Shown: piece by piece, positions 12,027 to 24,429 of the stretch
Numbering within the stretch: position 1 is the stretch's first letter
Layout: every line of letters starts with the position of its first letter
Source of the DNA: Loxodes magnus
Taxonomy: Eukaryota > Ciliophora > Karyorelictea > Loxodida > Loxodidae
DNA length: 64,000 bases
Assembly: GCA_946699065.1 (NCBI GenBank)
Contig: CAMPDV010001765.1
Span: forward strand, 1 to 64,000
Reading direction: 5' to 3'
The notes under the pieces: generated by a model
Told to the model about the DNA's origin: nothing
Seen by the model: only the letters and a program-made list of their open reading frames with translations
Databases searched by the model: none
Program-made: the position numbers and the translations under genes

Positions 12027-12660
12027 TCACCTTTATTTGCCTTGCCACTTATTAGTTTGCTAGTTTATTGCTTAAAAGCAAGCTTCCTCGTTAATTCTGC
12101 TAGTATCTTCACTGCTATGTTTCTTGATATATTTAAGATTATTTTCCTTTATTTTTCCGATAGGCTGAATCTCAATTATTTTCTATTGAAATCATTTAAT
12201 GCCTTTAGATATAAGTAACTCCTTTACTTAATTGGAGTATTTTTTCTGATAGAATAAGCCTTCACTTGTACAATATATTCTAAATATGTCTTCTCATTTA
12301 TTTGATATTATATTCTTTTATTTTTATTAAAATTGGTAGCATTTTCTTACTTTATGACCTGAACACTTGCAATTCAGAATATCGTTATTTTCCGGTAGGA
12401 TATATTTTGCTACATTTTTTTAATCTATTTCCATTGATTAGTTTTGCACTTAGGATAGTTCTAGTACATATCTTCGATTTTTTAATTTTTCTTATTATTT
12501 GTTCTGTTTGTTAAAATTCTACCTTAAATTTGTTGCAACTGCAGGTTTAGAGCTTATTCCAATCGCAGTGTTGAATTTTCGATTTTCGATTTTAGAATTT
12601 CATAGATTTTAATAATTCATTAGTTTGTTGATAAAGATTTTTAATAACTTTTTATAATTA
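12027..12660 (-). pseudogene. LINE ORF1, family B, decayed copy
   Basis: Matches the family B ORF1 at 9871 on the opposite strand. Seen are the knuckle half CSGHKVRKC (near 12360), the motif IYCTSEGLFYQKK (about 12270-12240), and the ending W-Q-G-K-Q-R then TGA at 12027-12029. The Trp before KQR is TGG here and TGA in the plus-strand copy. The first half of the knuckle is disrupted by small indels. A TAT-type repeat follows at 11995-12010, like a tail. Confidence 0.55.
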
Positions 12661-12727
12661 TTAGTTTTCTATCTAAAAAAGTAAAGATAATTAGCTACAT
12701 CCTGATAAATATTATAATGATAAAACA

Positions 12728-13451
12728 ATGGAAATTTTTTTGCAAAAAGTATCTTCTAAAGAGGATCCATCCTAATCAAACTACGATTAGCAAAACTTAC
12801 TCTAAGAACTCAAAGCTGAGTAATATGAGAATTTTAAACTTTTAAGAAGCGTATAAGAGCTTGAAAGAAAATTCTCATTCCCAATGTCTAATATACAAAT
12901 ATAAAAAAATGAAAATTTCCAACCAGTCAATCTGAGAATTGAAGAAATTAGATCTAAATTAAATCAATTAGCGGAATTGACTGAAAGCATATTTCTGGAA
13001 AATACAACAAAAAATGATTCTATGGATGTGGAATAGAATTCTCAACCAGCAAAAATTTCGATAGTAAAAAATAGAAGAAATGTTGATATTGCAGGAAATA
13101 TGATATTTTAAGATATTGCTGAAAATTCTAGAAAATAAAAACTTGAAACTTTTATGTTATGAAAATCCATAAGTAAGCTATACTGCACTCCAGGAAGTTT
13201 ATTTTACAGAAAAAATATGTACATAGGAAATAAACTCTTGAAGGATATCGCATTTGCTCAATAAAGAAGAAATTTGAATATGTTAGAAATTGAACTCAAT
13301 TGAAGCAAGATATCTTTAATTAAAAAGGGTGAACGGAGTACTGCAAGATATGTATTCTAAGAAGAAGACTCGGAGGAAAATTGAAAATGGAATAACTCTT
13401 AAGACAATTTTAAACTTAAATTTTGATTAGAGGCAAACCAAATAAAGGTGA
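12728..13451 (+). pseudogene. LINE ORF1, family B, frameshifted copy
   Basis: ATG at 12728 opens a coiled-coil-like N-terminal half in one frame to about 13065. The knuckle (13070-13110) then lies in another frame, so one small indel separates them. The knuckle again has TGT-TGA-TAT-TGC, i.e. Cys-TGA-Tyr-Cys. Downstream is the conserved YCTPGSLFYRKN motif (13180-13215) and the family ending TKQR-TGA (13449-13451), followed by a TTATG repeat tail (13465-13485). Family B is thus present three times within 3.6 kb. Confidence 0.6.
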
Positions 13452-13994
13452 TATCTTGCTAATAAATTATGTTATGTTATGTTATTAGGCTTTTTTGGTG
13501 AAGTTTTTATTTCTTAGGTAACATTTTTTTATATAATATAATAAGTTAATTATATTAAGCAGTGAAGATAAAGATTTCTTCTATTTTATATTTTATAAAC
13601 AGTTTATTTTATCATTTTGTATAATTAATTACTATTTAAAGAAAAATTGCAAACAAATTATTAAAACTTCATATCTCAATAATTCTGAATTTTAAGCATA
13701 TTAAATCTACTCGAAATTTAATTTTCTTATGGTGATTCCTAGAGAAATTTAATACATTTTTTTAATATTTTTAATTATAAAAAGTTCATAATATAATTGA
13801 AGTGTAAAAATAAATTTGAAACTTTTTAATTATATTAGAAAATATTATCTAATTCAATCTTTTTTAATAAAATTCTGTTTATTTTAGGAATAATACCTTT
13901 TTCTTTTATTACTCAAATTACATACGAAATTATTTTTTCAAATTTCCTTTTTTTTTCTAATTTAAACAATATTTACACATAATTTTTACCCTCC

Positions 13995-14865
13995 TCATTC
14001 TTCTTTATACAAGTGTAAAAGATATCGTTAAAATTATTTTTAAATTTTCTAATATATAAATAAAATATCCTTTTACTATATATATTTCAAAGAGAAAAAA
14101 AATTTTAACGCTTTATCATCAAACGTCTTTAAGTATTTCTTGCTCATCTTTTTCTCTTACTTCTCTCTAATATTTGCTCATTCTTTCGTTGTCACTAGCA
14201 TCTCCTCGTTTTTCATCATCTTTAACACCTTTTTAAAGTCATCTAAATAGAGTTGTATTTCCTTTAAATTTTTTAATTTAAGTTACTTTATTAATATCTC
14301 TGTTTTAATATTTTTAATATTTCTCATTTAATAATTATATATTTTTTACTACCTTGAATCACCTAAAAAAATAAAGCATTTTTTTCATATAAATTTTATA
14401 TTTGCTATCTTTTCTAAAATTTATTTAAATTTTTTTTAATTGCAATAAATTTTATCACTAAATTTGCTACTTTGTCTCATTCAAAAAAATTAAAATTTTT
14501 AGATTATTTATTTTCTTAATTTTAATTTAAGATTGATTAAAATCCTCTTCTTAAAATTTTATTCTTTGTAATTTTTTCTACGTTTTCTTAAACGCAGACA
14601 AAAAAATAATTAAATTTTTTTCTAATAAATTCAAATTTTTCTTCTATAATTTTTGTTTTAAATTTTTCTATTTTTATGATTTTTACAAAATTTGCTTAAA
14701 TTATATTTTTTATAAAATATATATTTAAAAAATTCGAATTATTCTTTTTCTCTTTCTCTTTTCTCCCTTAAATATTCAAATTAAAGTGTTTCCGTCTTTC
14801 TAACGTTCTTCCTGTTTTCTTCACAATTTTTATTTTTAGACCGTATTTTTTTATTTATTCTATTT
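13995..14865 (-). CDS. Tentative gene, basic coiled-coil protein
   Basis: A single minus-strand frame from about 14865 to TGA at 13995-13997 reads as a charged, helix-rich protein. Good stretches are ENRKNVRKTETLQFEYLREK (about 14810-14750) and EIQLYLDDFKKVLKMMKNEE (about 14260-14200). Four in-frame TGAs are spread through ~290 codons. The gene may begin further upstream: composition stays plausible to about 15000, and ATG at 14327 is the nearest clear alternative start. A competing frame ends in TGATGA at 14116-14121, so the 3' end is not settled. No family recognised. Confidence 0.4.
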
Positions 14866-15530
14866 TTATATTTTTTTTTCTTTTTTTTAATTTTTTATTA
14901 TTTTTATAAAATTTCAATATTTTTTTCCTATCTCAAAAACAATTATAGATTTTCTTTTTGTTTAAAATGGAGAGCAAATTCAGAATAAAATTTTTCTAAA
15001 CAAAATTTCTTTAAACATAAATTTATTTTTATATTTTATTTTCTTTACTATTTAACAAAATACTTTTATCTTTTGTATTTTTTTTCAGTTTCTTCTTCTA
15101 ATATCCATAATTTTTATTAATAATTTATTTAAATTAATTTTTAGTTTTATCATTTTTTCATTTTAATTTATATCATCTTTTACATTTTTGTTTAACCATT
15201 GAAAATTTATTAAATTTGACTATCAAGATCAGCTTAAATTTTATAAAAATTTAAAATGACTACAACACAATTTAATATTTTCCCTTTCTGCTTTTTAGTT
15301 ATTTCTTTAAATTGACATTTATATATAAAAACTAACATATTTTGTAAATTTTTTATATAAGATTATATTTATTTAATATTCAAATTAATTAAATTTTTTA
15401 AATAACTTTATGATAATATAAATAGAAAACAATAAAATTATAAATTTATTTATAAAATACATATTTTAAATAAAATCTTCAATCTTTAAAAATTACTAAC
15501 TCCTTACTTTATTTATAAATTTAAATTAAA
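14866..15530. other. AT-rich region, nothing firm
   Basis: May contain the 5' end of the tentative minus-strand gene. Otherwise no recognised feature. Confidence 0.3.
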
Positions 15531-16740
15531 AATTGAAGAGGATTTAAATTCGTAGAAGTTAAAAAATTTCAAAATAAGTCAAAACCTCATAAAATATGAA
15601 GACGATGATAAGATTCATATGATAGACCTAAGAGCTAAAGTATATGACTTTGAACGAATAGAGAGTTATAGACAAATAATGAGAGAGCAATATGAAAAAA
15701 TTGAGTAGAATTGGATCCAAGACTCTAATAAATGCAAGAAAATTAACAGAAAGAGTTTAAAAAGGACCTCCACGAAATAGAAAAATGAGAAAAAAATCTC
15801 AAGAAAAGAAAAAGATGCTACATTTGCAACAGCACGTAACATTTGTGATTTAAATATCCAAGACAAAAAGAATAAGAAATAATATTTGACGAAATATTAA
15901 CTTCTAGAAATCGAAAAAAAAGGCTTCTGAATATTTTAATTAATAAAATAGAAAAATCTGGAGAAAGAAACAAGAATTGAGGACAAGATGTAAAATAAAA
16001 AATAATTTAAGATTTAATGCAAGACAATTAGAAGTTAGGCATATAAATGTTTATATTAATAAATCAACTTTTTCTTTTAACTGAAAGAATAACTATCTTA
16101 ATGATTAATGAAGCATATGATAAGAGAAATAATCTTCATCTATAAAAATAAATTTTTTCTTAAATTTCCTCAAATATAAATTTTAATAATTATTAGTTAT
16201 TAATTTTTAATATTTGATAATCTCATGCAAATCTCAATCAGTAATTTTAATTTTTTAATTTATTTTTAATTTACTTTTTTCAATTATTCTTTCATTTTTA
16301 TTTTTACACTCTATTTTTAATATAAAAATATGTCCTATATTTTTTGATTTTTTTTAATTTTCATTATTTTTATTATATATAAATTAATAAAGAGGAGCAA
16401 TCTTCCAGCTGACAATGATTTAAGATCTGGCACCAGGAAGTACCCTTGGGCGAAGAACCGAATAACAATCTTGGTAGGAGCCAAGAGAGAAGATAAAGAC
16501 TAAAGAGGCATCAAGTAACGTTATTGATATAAGATGCCAGATACTAAATCCTCTTAGGGAGCATTTCGATCACGCCCTATAGAAGACAAGATTCGCCAAG
16601 GATGCTAGCACTGTGAAAGACTTCAGAAAATAATTTTTTGGCTTTTAAATCTTTATTAAAGAACTGCTCTACATTGAGATGCTACGTGGTCTCTAATCTT
16701 ATTTATTTATATATAGATAAAAATTTGAAACTCTCATTGC
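15531..16740 (+). mobile_element. 5'-truncated family C LINE, copy 1 of 1.2-kb duplication
   Basis: Aligns almost base for base with 62788-64000, with only a few percent differences and small indels. It begins abruptly inside ORF1: the right-hand copy continues upstream in register with family C ORF1, this one does not, as expected of 5' truncation during reverse transcription. The ORF1 part (15550-15990) includes the knuckle CYICNSTQHL-TGA at 15808-15848. A GC-richer 3' module (16395-16640) and a stem-loop (16660-16695) close the element. Close similarity suggests recent movement or segmental copying. Confidence 0.65.
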
Positions 16741-17439
16741 AAGGCTAAAAATTTATATTAGTTCAAATATTTTTTAATTTTGTAAGTATAATTCTAAAAA
16801 AGTAAAAAAGTATTATTTATTTTTTAAATTAAATTAAATTTAAAAGTGTTACGTGAAAGCAAAGTTCTTTAGTAAAGGCGCTAGACATTTTTTATCCCTA
16901 TATTTATTTCCAAAATTAATTGCATATAAACCATATTTTTAAATCTTAGATCAGAATCTATCAACTATTTCAATGTATATTGTACTATATTTCCTTTTAT
17001 TCATTAAATTTATAGCTTATTTCACTATTTTCCTTTTCAAAATACAAAAATGATATCTCTTCTATATTCTTATTTTTTCTGCTTTTCCTTGTGTATTCTA
17101 AAATTAAGATTTCCTTTAGAATCGCTTAGTCAACTTTTAAAAGTTGATAATGATACCTATTATTTCAAAGGTTTTAAAACTTTCAACTTAACTTTGATTT
17201 TTTTAGACTCATTTAGCAATTTCTTTTTTCAATTTATAGAGCCATCATTCACAAATCGTTATTAGCTTTTCTATTTAGATTCCTACTATTTACAATATAA
17301 TAATTAATATAGACAAAAATTAAATAATATTTTATAAATAGCTTTAAAGAGTAGAATTTAATTTTAGTAGCTAGAATAAAGGTATAAATTAAGCAAGAAA
17401 GAAGAAAAGTAATTAATTAATTAATTTAGTAGTATAATA
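16741..17439. other. AT-rich spacer
   Basis: A short T-rich frame at 17050-17265 has no recognised content. Nothing else seen. Confidence 0.3.
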
Positions 17440-18090
17440 CTTCAAAAACTTTATTAAGCTTAATTAGCCCTTTCTAACAATATTTAGAATCTGGAAAAAT
17501 AGATCGATGTATTTGCTCAAGACACTGAAGAAATAAGTGCTATAATATAGTATCTCATGCAGTGTGAAGATGATGAAGATGTCCATATTGTGGGCAGATA
17601 AATGAAAGCAGGAGTACTATCATAACTAGACAGATTTTTTGCAGACTTAATAATGGTCGAAAAAAAGCTAAAAATTTGTTAAGTAAGAAAACTTAAGGAT
17701 CCATTTAAGAAAATTAGGAGAAATATTGGGAATCTAATAGAAAAGCATAATAAGTAAGACTATTTTAAGAGGTTATATATCAATGGAAATTGAAAAACAA
17801 TAATCAAAACTTAAATAAATTTAAAATTAAAAAGATTAAGAAATGTAGATTTGACAACAAGATTGATACTATTGAGAAAAATGTTGAAGAAAATAAATAT
17901 TTGTGAAGAAACTCAAGACTGAAAAGAGATGACCAACATTTTCTATCATCAAACGGCAAAATCCTTAAGAAGAAGTTAAAAATTACCGAGATGTTCTAAA
18001 AGCCCTTGAAAACATTTTGCTTGGAAGGTAAAAATAAAAGGGGACTATAGCAAGGGCCGTAGTATAAAGTATTATTTATATATATTATAA
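17440..18090 (+). pseudogene. LINE ORF1 fragment, family C-like
   Basis: Reads as an ORF1 remnant. The stretch EDDEDVHIVGRQMKAGVLSQ (17565-17630) aligns with EVHMVDRRAKVGVYES of the 25-kb copy, and LSSNGKILKKK near 17950 aligns with the post-knuckle motif PSGNGKIWKK. The knuckle itself is lost or scrambled between them. No clear start or tail. Confidence 0.45.
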
Positions 18091-19246
18091 ATGATATTAA
18101 AATAAAGGATTTGATTTCTTATAGTAGTCAATATCCTATAAATATATAAAAATGTTTCTTAATAATGAATTTAATATTGGAAATAGTTATTAATAATTAA
18201 TGGTTAACTATTGAAGACAGAGATAAATTAATTTTTTAATAATAATATATTTTATAATTTTAAATGTGAAATGTAAGATTATATGTTTTAACTGTTATTG
18301 ATAATTTGATATAATTTAATAATTTTAGTTAGTTTTTAAATATAAGGATTAAATGAAAGTTAATGAAGTGATATTAAAATAATGGTAATCTTGATTAAAT
18401 AATTTGAATAAATGAATTTTTAATCTAAACTAGCTTAATATATTATATTTCTTAGTCATTTGTAATAGACTTCTTTATCAATAATGATGCCAAATTGATT
18501 TTCTTATTATTTAGTTGATTATTAGCATATTAATCATTTAGGAGTTCTTTATTTACTTTTATAATAAAACTAAAAAAGCTTTAGACTAAATAAAATGTTT
18601 ATAAAAGTAATTTAATAAACTATACTATTGCTAGTTTAAATTATAAAAGCATCTTTAGTAGCTGAATCTTTATGACTATATACGAATATATACAAGTTAA
18701 CAATTTATATTAGAAACTATTTATTAGCTAATTTTTAGTGTTTACAATTATGTAAATTGTGAGAAAATTATGTAATTATAAGTTATATTTTTTATAATAT
18801 TTATTCCAAAACTTTAACTAATTTATAAACAAATGTATATCAAGTATTAGTAATATTCCAATATAAATTTAAATAACCAAATATCAACCAATTATTTATC
18901 AAATCGATTCAACCAATTACCATATTTTATCAGTTAGTAGTTACTAAAAGTCAAATCATTATACTGTAAATCTAGTTTTTAAATTAAACTTATAAGTCAC
19001 TATAACATATAACCATTATATCCAAAAATTTCAACCTATTTCTTAAGAACAAACTGTTATTAAATTAAAAAAAACTACTTTATTATAATACATTTTTAAG
19101 TGAAAACCACTAAAACAATATTATCACTTTTACATAATTTGGGTAGAAGGAACTAAACTTTGAAGTGTGTATGTATCTGGATAAAACAATAGTATAAATC
19201 ATAAATTATATTTTATATATAATCATAATAGTTATCTAATTTTGCT
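18091..19246. other. AT-rich intergenic, nothing recognised
   Basis: Very AT-rich with short A and T runs. No coding, repeat or RNA signal recognised. Confidence 0.35.
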
Positions 19247-20040
19247 TCATTGGGGGAACTTATATGTCCACACCCACATGGACGGCTTTCCTCTGTTTCT
19301 TATAGTTTGATTATTCCTATATGTTGCTGACATTTCATTCCTGAGATAATATCCATTCCATGTTTTGTTTTTAATTGCTATTTTCTATCTTTTCATTCTA
19401 TTCTAAGCGTTTACGGTAAATTCTTCTAGAAGAGGTTTTAACTTCTGTAGAATTTCTGGTTTTGTTCCCTCCTTTTCTGCCTTTCGCTACGTACCATCTC
19501 ATCCTCTAATTACCGCCAGTAATCTCTTTATTAAGAGAGATCCATTATAGTAAATGCATTTATTTTTAGGGCGGTTTTACTAATTCTCTAGATATTAAGC
19601 TAATAAAAGGTACTATAACTACAATTTCATAGGTGTTTCATGCTAAAGTTGCTTGGAAGATACTGTTAAAGGTTTTTCTGTAACTAAAGAAAGCATAATT
19701 CCTTGCTCTAGATCACTATTCTACGATTATATAATCATCTTGGCCAAATTGAGCTCCTCCAATAATCTCTAAATTTTCCTATTCAGATCAATCTTTAATA
19801 AAATTCCAAATTTATTCGAAAAATCTCCTCCACACTTGAAATTTTCAGACATGAGTAACAAAATATCTTGTCACAGCTCGGCTAGTTATTAGTCAAACTA
19901 GGAGGACAAGGATAACTCTCTGATATCAGAAGCAACGATTTATTGTTTCTTGAATTACAGCTTTTACTCTTATGGAATTTTAGAAGCAGAATTATACCCT
20001 TCTTAGACTGAGGGGCAACAATCTATCTGCTTTAAGAATA
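19247..20040 (-). CDS. Tentative coding region, unknown product
   Basis: GC-richer than its flanks. On the minus strand it reads as protein and ends KPSMWVWTYKFPQ-TGA (19247-19249). Protein-like stretches are EIIGGAQFGQDDYIIVEQ (about 19765-19710) and GYYLRNEMSATYRNNQTI (about 19360-19300). In-frame TGAs fall at plausible Trp sites. The frame changes near 19550, so it is decayed or spliced. Upstream of 20040 the sequence turns AT-rich with no start, so it may be a truncated insertion. I cannot assign a family. An uncharacterised transposon protein is possible. Confidence 0.4.
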
Positions 20041-21881
20041 AGAATTAAAAGAATAAATATTTAAACTATATTGTAGAATTTAATAATTAGGATTATATTT
20101 TATTCGATAATTTCAATAATTAAGCAATTATGATGTACTTAAACTAATAACCTATAACAAAGCTATTTAAATCATAATTTACCTACTAGAAACAAATTTT
20201 AGAAAATTGATTTAAAGATATTTTTTCATTCAAAGTTACTTTAAAGAAGAATTTAAATTTAAAAAAGGTGATGAATGAATGGAAGAACTAAATCACTAAT
20301 TGGAGCACTTAATCAGAAAAAAATTTTGAAAGTCTACTTAAACAAGATTAGTAAGATGGGATTTTCTAGCAACAAATAATTAACTAAATGGAATATAGTA
20401 AAAATAATAAATGATAATTATTATATTTATTAATATTAATTATTTCAATAAAAAATAGTAAAAATAGAAGCTATGAACTTAATGCTAAATAGCAATTATA
20501 AATTTATTAATAACAGATTAATTAATAAGTTTTATTTAAAATTGGCATTCTTAATCATTTAGTAAAATAATTTACATAATTAATTTTGTAAAGAAAATGG
20601 TATAAAATAAATATTTTTTCATTTTATTTTCAACAATCTTTAGTTTAAATATTTTAAAAAATAAGGTTTAAAAAAAGATACATGATAAAAGAATCACTCG
20701 ATTATGAAATAGAAAAACTAAAAAGAATAAATTAAATAGAAATATAGATTTTAGAAATTTTACCTATGAAAATATAGTATAAGAATCTAATAGAAAAAAA
20801 AACCTATAAATCATTAAAAATATATCAGTAATTATTTTAAAAATAAAATTAGAAGTCAAAATTAAGTTATTAAATTAATTAAATTAATTTAAAATAATAA
20901 ATATACAAAATGACTTTAATTAATAATTATTACTTAGATTTAATTTTATCTTTTTTATCTTTCAAAATAAATTAGCAAATATTATCCACTAATTTATTTT
21001 TTATAATCCTTTAAATTTAAATTCGAAAGATCTTATGAATTACCCATATAAATAAAATTAATTTTTAATGTTTAGTTTATTTAAAGGGGCCAGAAATAAA
21101 AAAAATAAATTAGAATAATATTTGTATAATTGTTTAATTAATTTTATTATTTACCAATTTTAAGTTACATAAGTTTAAACAACCTAATATAGGAAATTAG
21201 TAAAGAATACTATTATTAGGAGATTAATTAAATAACTTTATTTTCAATCATACATTTTATCTGTTTCATTCAAACTTTTGTAGTCTTAATCCCTTAAGTT
21301 TCTATTCTATGTTAAAAAGTTTAAAAATAATTACTTTAATACTTATTTAAAAATTATAAATTGCTTGATTTTAATACTATTTTTATTTAAAAAATTAGGA
21401 AGAAAATTAAAGTAATTAATATCTTTCAAAAGGTTTAAGCTTCCTTACAATAATGTTTTAATTTTTAAACAAAGCATTATATTTTTAATTATGCTTTTGA
21501 TTTAATTTACTATTTTTTAATTAAAATATTTTTTATCTTATAATAATCACTTTTTTTGGCTTAAAATAAATTAGTAAATTAAGAGTTTTGATTTAATTTA
21601 AGTTTCTTTTAAATATATAAAATATACTATAAAAATCTATTAATTTAAGAAATAATTTAGTTTTAGCATAAATTTTTAATTAAAACTATTAATTGAATGG
21701 ATATTAAGAAAGCAAGTTTTATAAATATGTTTCTATTTAATTAAACTAAATAATAAGACTTATAATAAAAAACCTAAATTTTAGATATAGAATGAGAGTT
21801 AAGTATTATAATTTAAGAATTTCTTTTTAATTCTAATCAAATTAATAGTATTAAATAAAATGTTAATACTTTCAAAAAAAA
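20041..21881. other. AT-rich intergenic, nothing recognised
   Basis: Some 1.8 kb of AT-rich DNA without a recognised signal. It ends at the start of the intact family D ORF1. Confidence 0.35.
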
Positions 21882-22733
21882 ATGGAAAAAAACCCGGGAA
21901 TCTAAACCTTGAATTCTAACCTTAAAGATCAATCTTAAGTCTCAGTTAACTAACAGGAACCAAGAATTCAAAAAAGATAAATCTACTCCTGCTAAGGATT
22001 GGGAAATACGGAATTTCCTAGCAAACTGAAAAAGCTTGAGAAACCCTAAGAGCAAGACATTATTTAGCTTTATTCATTAATTGAGAAAATGAATACCGAA
22101 ATATAGATCCTGAAAGTGGAAAACTTGAATCTTCGGCTTCTTTTTTAAGATAGAAAAAAGGAAGATCAAGACTTGGTAAGTAAAGTTTAGTTTTAAATTT
22201 AAGCCTTAACTTCCTAATTTGAACTATTAGAAAAAAACCTAGAAGCAAATCAATTGAAAATTAAAGAAGAAATTCGATTACCAATCAAAAAAAACTAACT
22301 TCAATCAGAAAAGATGGAAATTGAAAAAATGTAAACAGAATAAAAATTTTAATTCAAGCCCTTAATAAAACGATGCTATTGTTGTCAAAAGGTTGGACAT
22401 TTTTGGAGGTAATGTCTGAAGTGAAGAAGAGTGCTTGAGCAGCACCGTAAATAATTTGGAACATCGAGGAGACTATATTGTAACTACTTTGGAGGTATTT
22501 ACAGAAAGAAGCTGATATTAGATGATTCAAGTGTGACACTAATCAAACAGGATCTTGGTAATTAACAGTAACAGAATAAATAGCTTTAAAAGGACAATAA
22601 TGACCTTAGAATTTATTTAGAGAAGCTGGAGAAAAATTACAAGAAGATGGAAGAACAATTCTATGAGCTTATAGAAGAGAAAGAAGAATTATCTCAGTTT
22701 GAAATTGATTCAGATGAAGACATGTACAGTTGA
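21882..22733 (+). CDS. LINE ORF1, family D, intact
   Basis: 283 codons from ATG 21882 to TGA 22731-22733, unbroken with TAA/TAG as Gln and a single internal TGA (22422-22424). Residues ~75-155 form a heptad-like coiled coil. The knuckle is canonical: RCYCCQKVGHFWRQC (22364-22415), a CX2CX4HX4C box with TGG for the Trp two residues after His. It is followed by RLYCNYFGGIYRKK (about 22475-22520). A second coiled coil comes next, and the acidic end FEIDSDEDMYS precedes the stop. This is the cleanest transposon ORF in the window and the best reference for the family. Role: RNA-binding ORF1 protein of a LINE, by family resemblance. No ORF2 follows. Confidence 0.7.
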
Positions 22734-22834
22734 GTATTGAATATAAAAACTTTTATTGTCTTTAATTTGAGGAAACATTTCCTCTAATTAAAGATGACCC
22801 TAACCCTTATAGTTAAAATTAATTAATTAATAAA

Positions 22835-23760
22835 ATGTTTTACTTCAGAAAAGCTTTCTTCCCTGTTCCAAAAAAGCAATAATCTGGATTACAGCAAAGC
22901 TATGAGGAACAGAAATAGTTATTAAGAGCAATCCACACGGAAAAGCTTAGGTCGGAGGAGAAAACATGGGAATAGCTGAAGAATATCCTACACCAGGAGG
23001 TTTCCGAGCTAAACTCTTCTGGCTAAATTAGCATAGAGTAGCTCGTCAGAGTGGTCTTAAACTCCAGGAAGAGGTTAGGAAACTCCGTAAGGAGAATGAA
23101 AGGCTAGCTGAACAGATCTAGCATGGGCTGCAATTTACTTAAGATCTCAGGATGGCAAAAACAAAGAGAATGAATTAGATACCCTATGGAAATACTAAAG
23201 AGAATAGTTTTTATAGACGAATTTCCAAGTTTAGAAAATCCAATTGCAAAATTATCAGATTGAAAACACTAAACAAAGCTAGAAGAACTACTAAAATCAG
23301 CAAAATTAATCTGATTAAATGATAATTATTGACAAACTGAAAATAAAAAACCCTCTTTAAAAATGAAGAAAACATAACAAAGCACAGATAGTAAGGAAAA
23401 TGAGCTCTATGCAAGAATCAATGTTTATGGAAGAATTGCTACGAGTTCAGAAAGGTCAAAGAACAGTCATTGAGAAAAAAATTTAATAGCATATAAGAAA
23501 AAGAAAAAATCAGATATGATGTAGGAAAAATGGAACAACTTTCAGACTAGAAAAGGAATCCAGAACTGGAAGATCTTTAATTAAAAAAAAGGTAAACTAT
23601 GATAAGAGAAGGAGGGTTCGATGGTCAAGATACTTAATTTCTAAAGCTTGTTAAAAACTAGGTTCCTAAAATTTTAAAACTTTTAGTTAAGCAGCAGTCT
23701 GACGGACACCACAAACATTTTAATTAAATCAATCAATCAGTTTAATAACATTAAATAATG
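22835..23760 (+). pseudogene. LINE ORF1, family E, decayed copy 1
   Basis: ATG at 22835 opens MFYFRKAFFPVPKKQ, similar to other ORF1 starts. The stretch NILHQEVSELNSSGQISIEQ (22980-23040) aligns with LHQEVSEFNPSG in the 28-kb copy. The frame then shifts. An NSFYRR motif near 23205 recalls the post-knuckle motif. The element ends about 23760 with AATC-type short repeats (23725-23745), preceded by a GC-rich CAGTCTGACGG phrase also seen near the end of the 28-kb copy. Confidence 0.5.
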
Positions 23761-24429
23761 CTGCTTTTCTTTTACTTAATTAAAAAAATGCATTTAAGCA
23801 TAAGTAAACTCTAATTTATAACTTTTTATTTATTTTTTCTTTAAATAGTAAATGTTTTGTGTTTTAAAAGCTAAAATTTACTATTTTAATTATTTTATAA
23901 AAAATTGTATAGTTAAGTTTAATTAAGTAAATAAAATTATATATAAGAGAGTTTTTGCTTAAATAGCCATCATAATTAAGAAATCTCCATAATTATAATA
24001 GAAAAAATGATTTAAACACTATCTTCATAAACTTTAAAAATGGAAAAATAGAAAACAAAGAAAAAACATATTGATTTAAATAAAAATCCCTAAGATATGT
24101 TTAAAATAGCAAAAAGCATAATAAATGCAAATATTATAATCAAATACATTTTAAATATAACTAGCAACACACATTGCTGAAAATCTAAAGAATCAGTTTT
24201 TGATAAATTTTCAAATTTAAGTTAAAAGAATCTGACACTTCGAATTAAAAACTCGATGCAATTAAAAAAATAATCAATGAATAATGAATAATAAAGTTTT
24301 AAATAGTGATGGTATCAAAAATAGAACTTATGGAATATGTGGGTGAAGAATTGCATTAAATAACTGTAAATTTTATCAATAGTATGCTCAGAACATTTAT
24401 TATAATAATACATTGAAGGAAGTATATAT
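23761..24429. other. AT-rich spacer
   Basis: Nothing recognised between a plus-strand family E copy and a minus-strand family C copy. Confidence 0.3.

Noticed and set aside
22060-22539. Minus-strand standard-code ORFs
   Set aside because: They overlap the intact family D ORF1 on the plus strand, which has the zinc knuckle.
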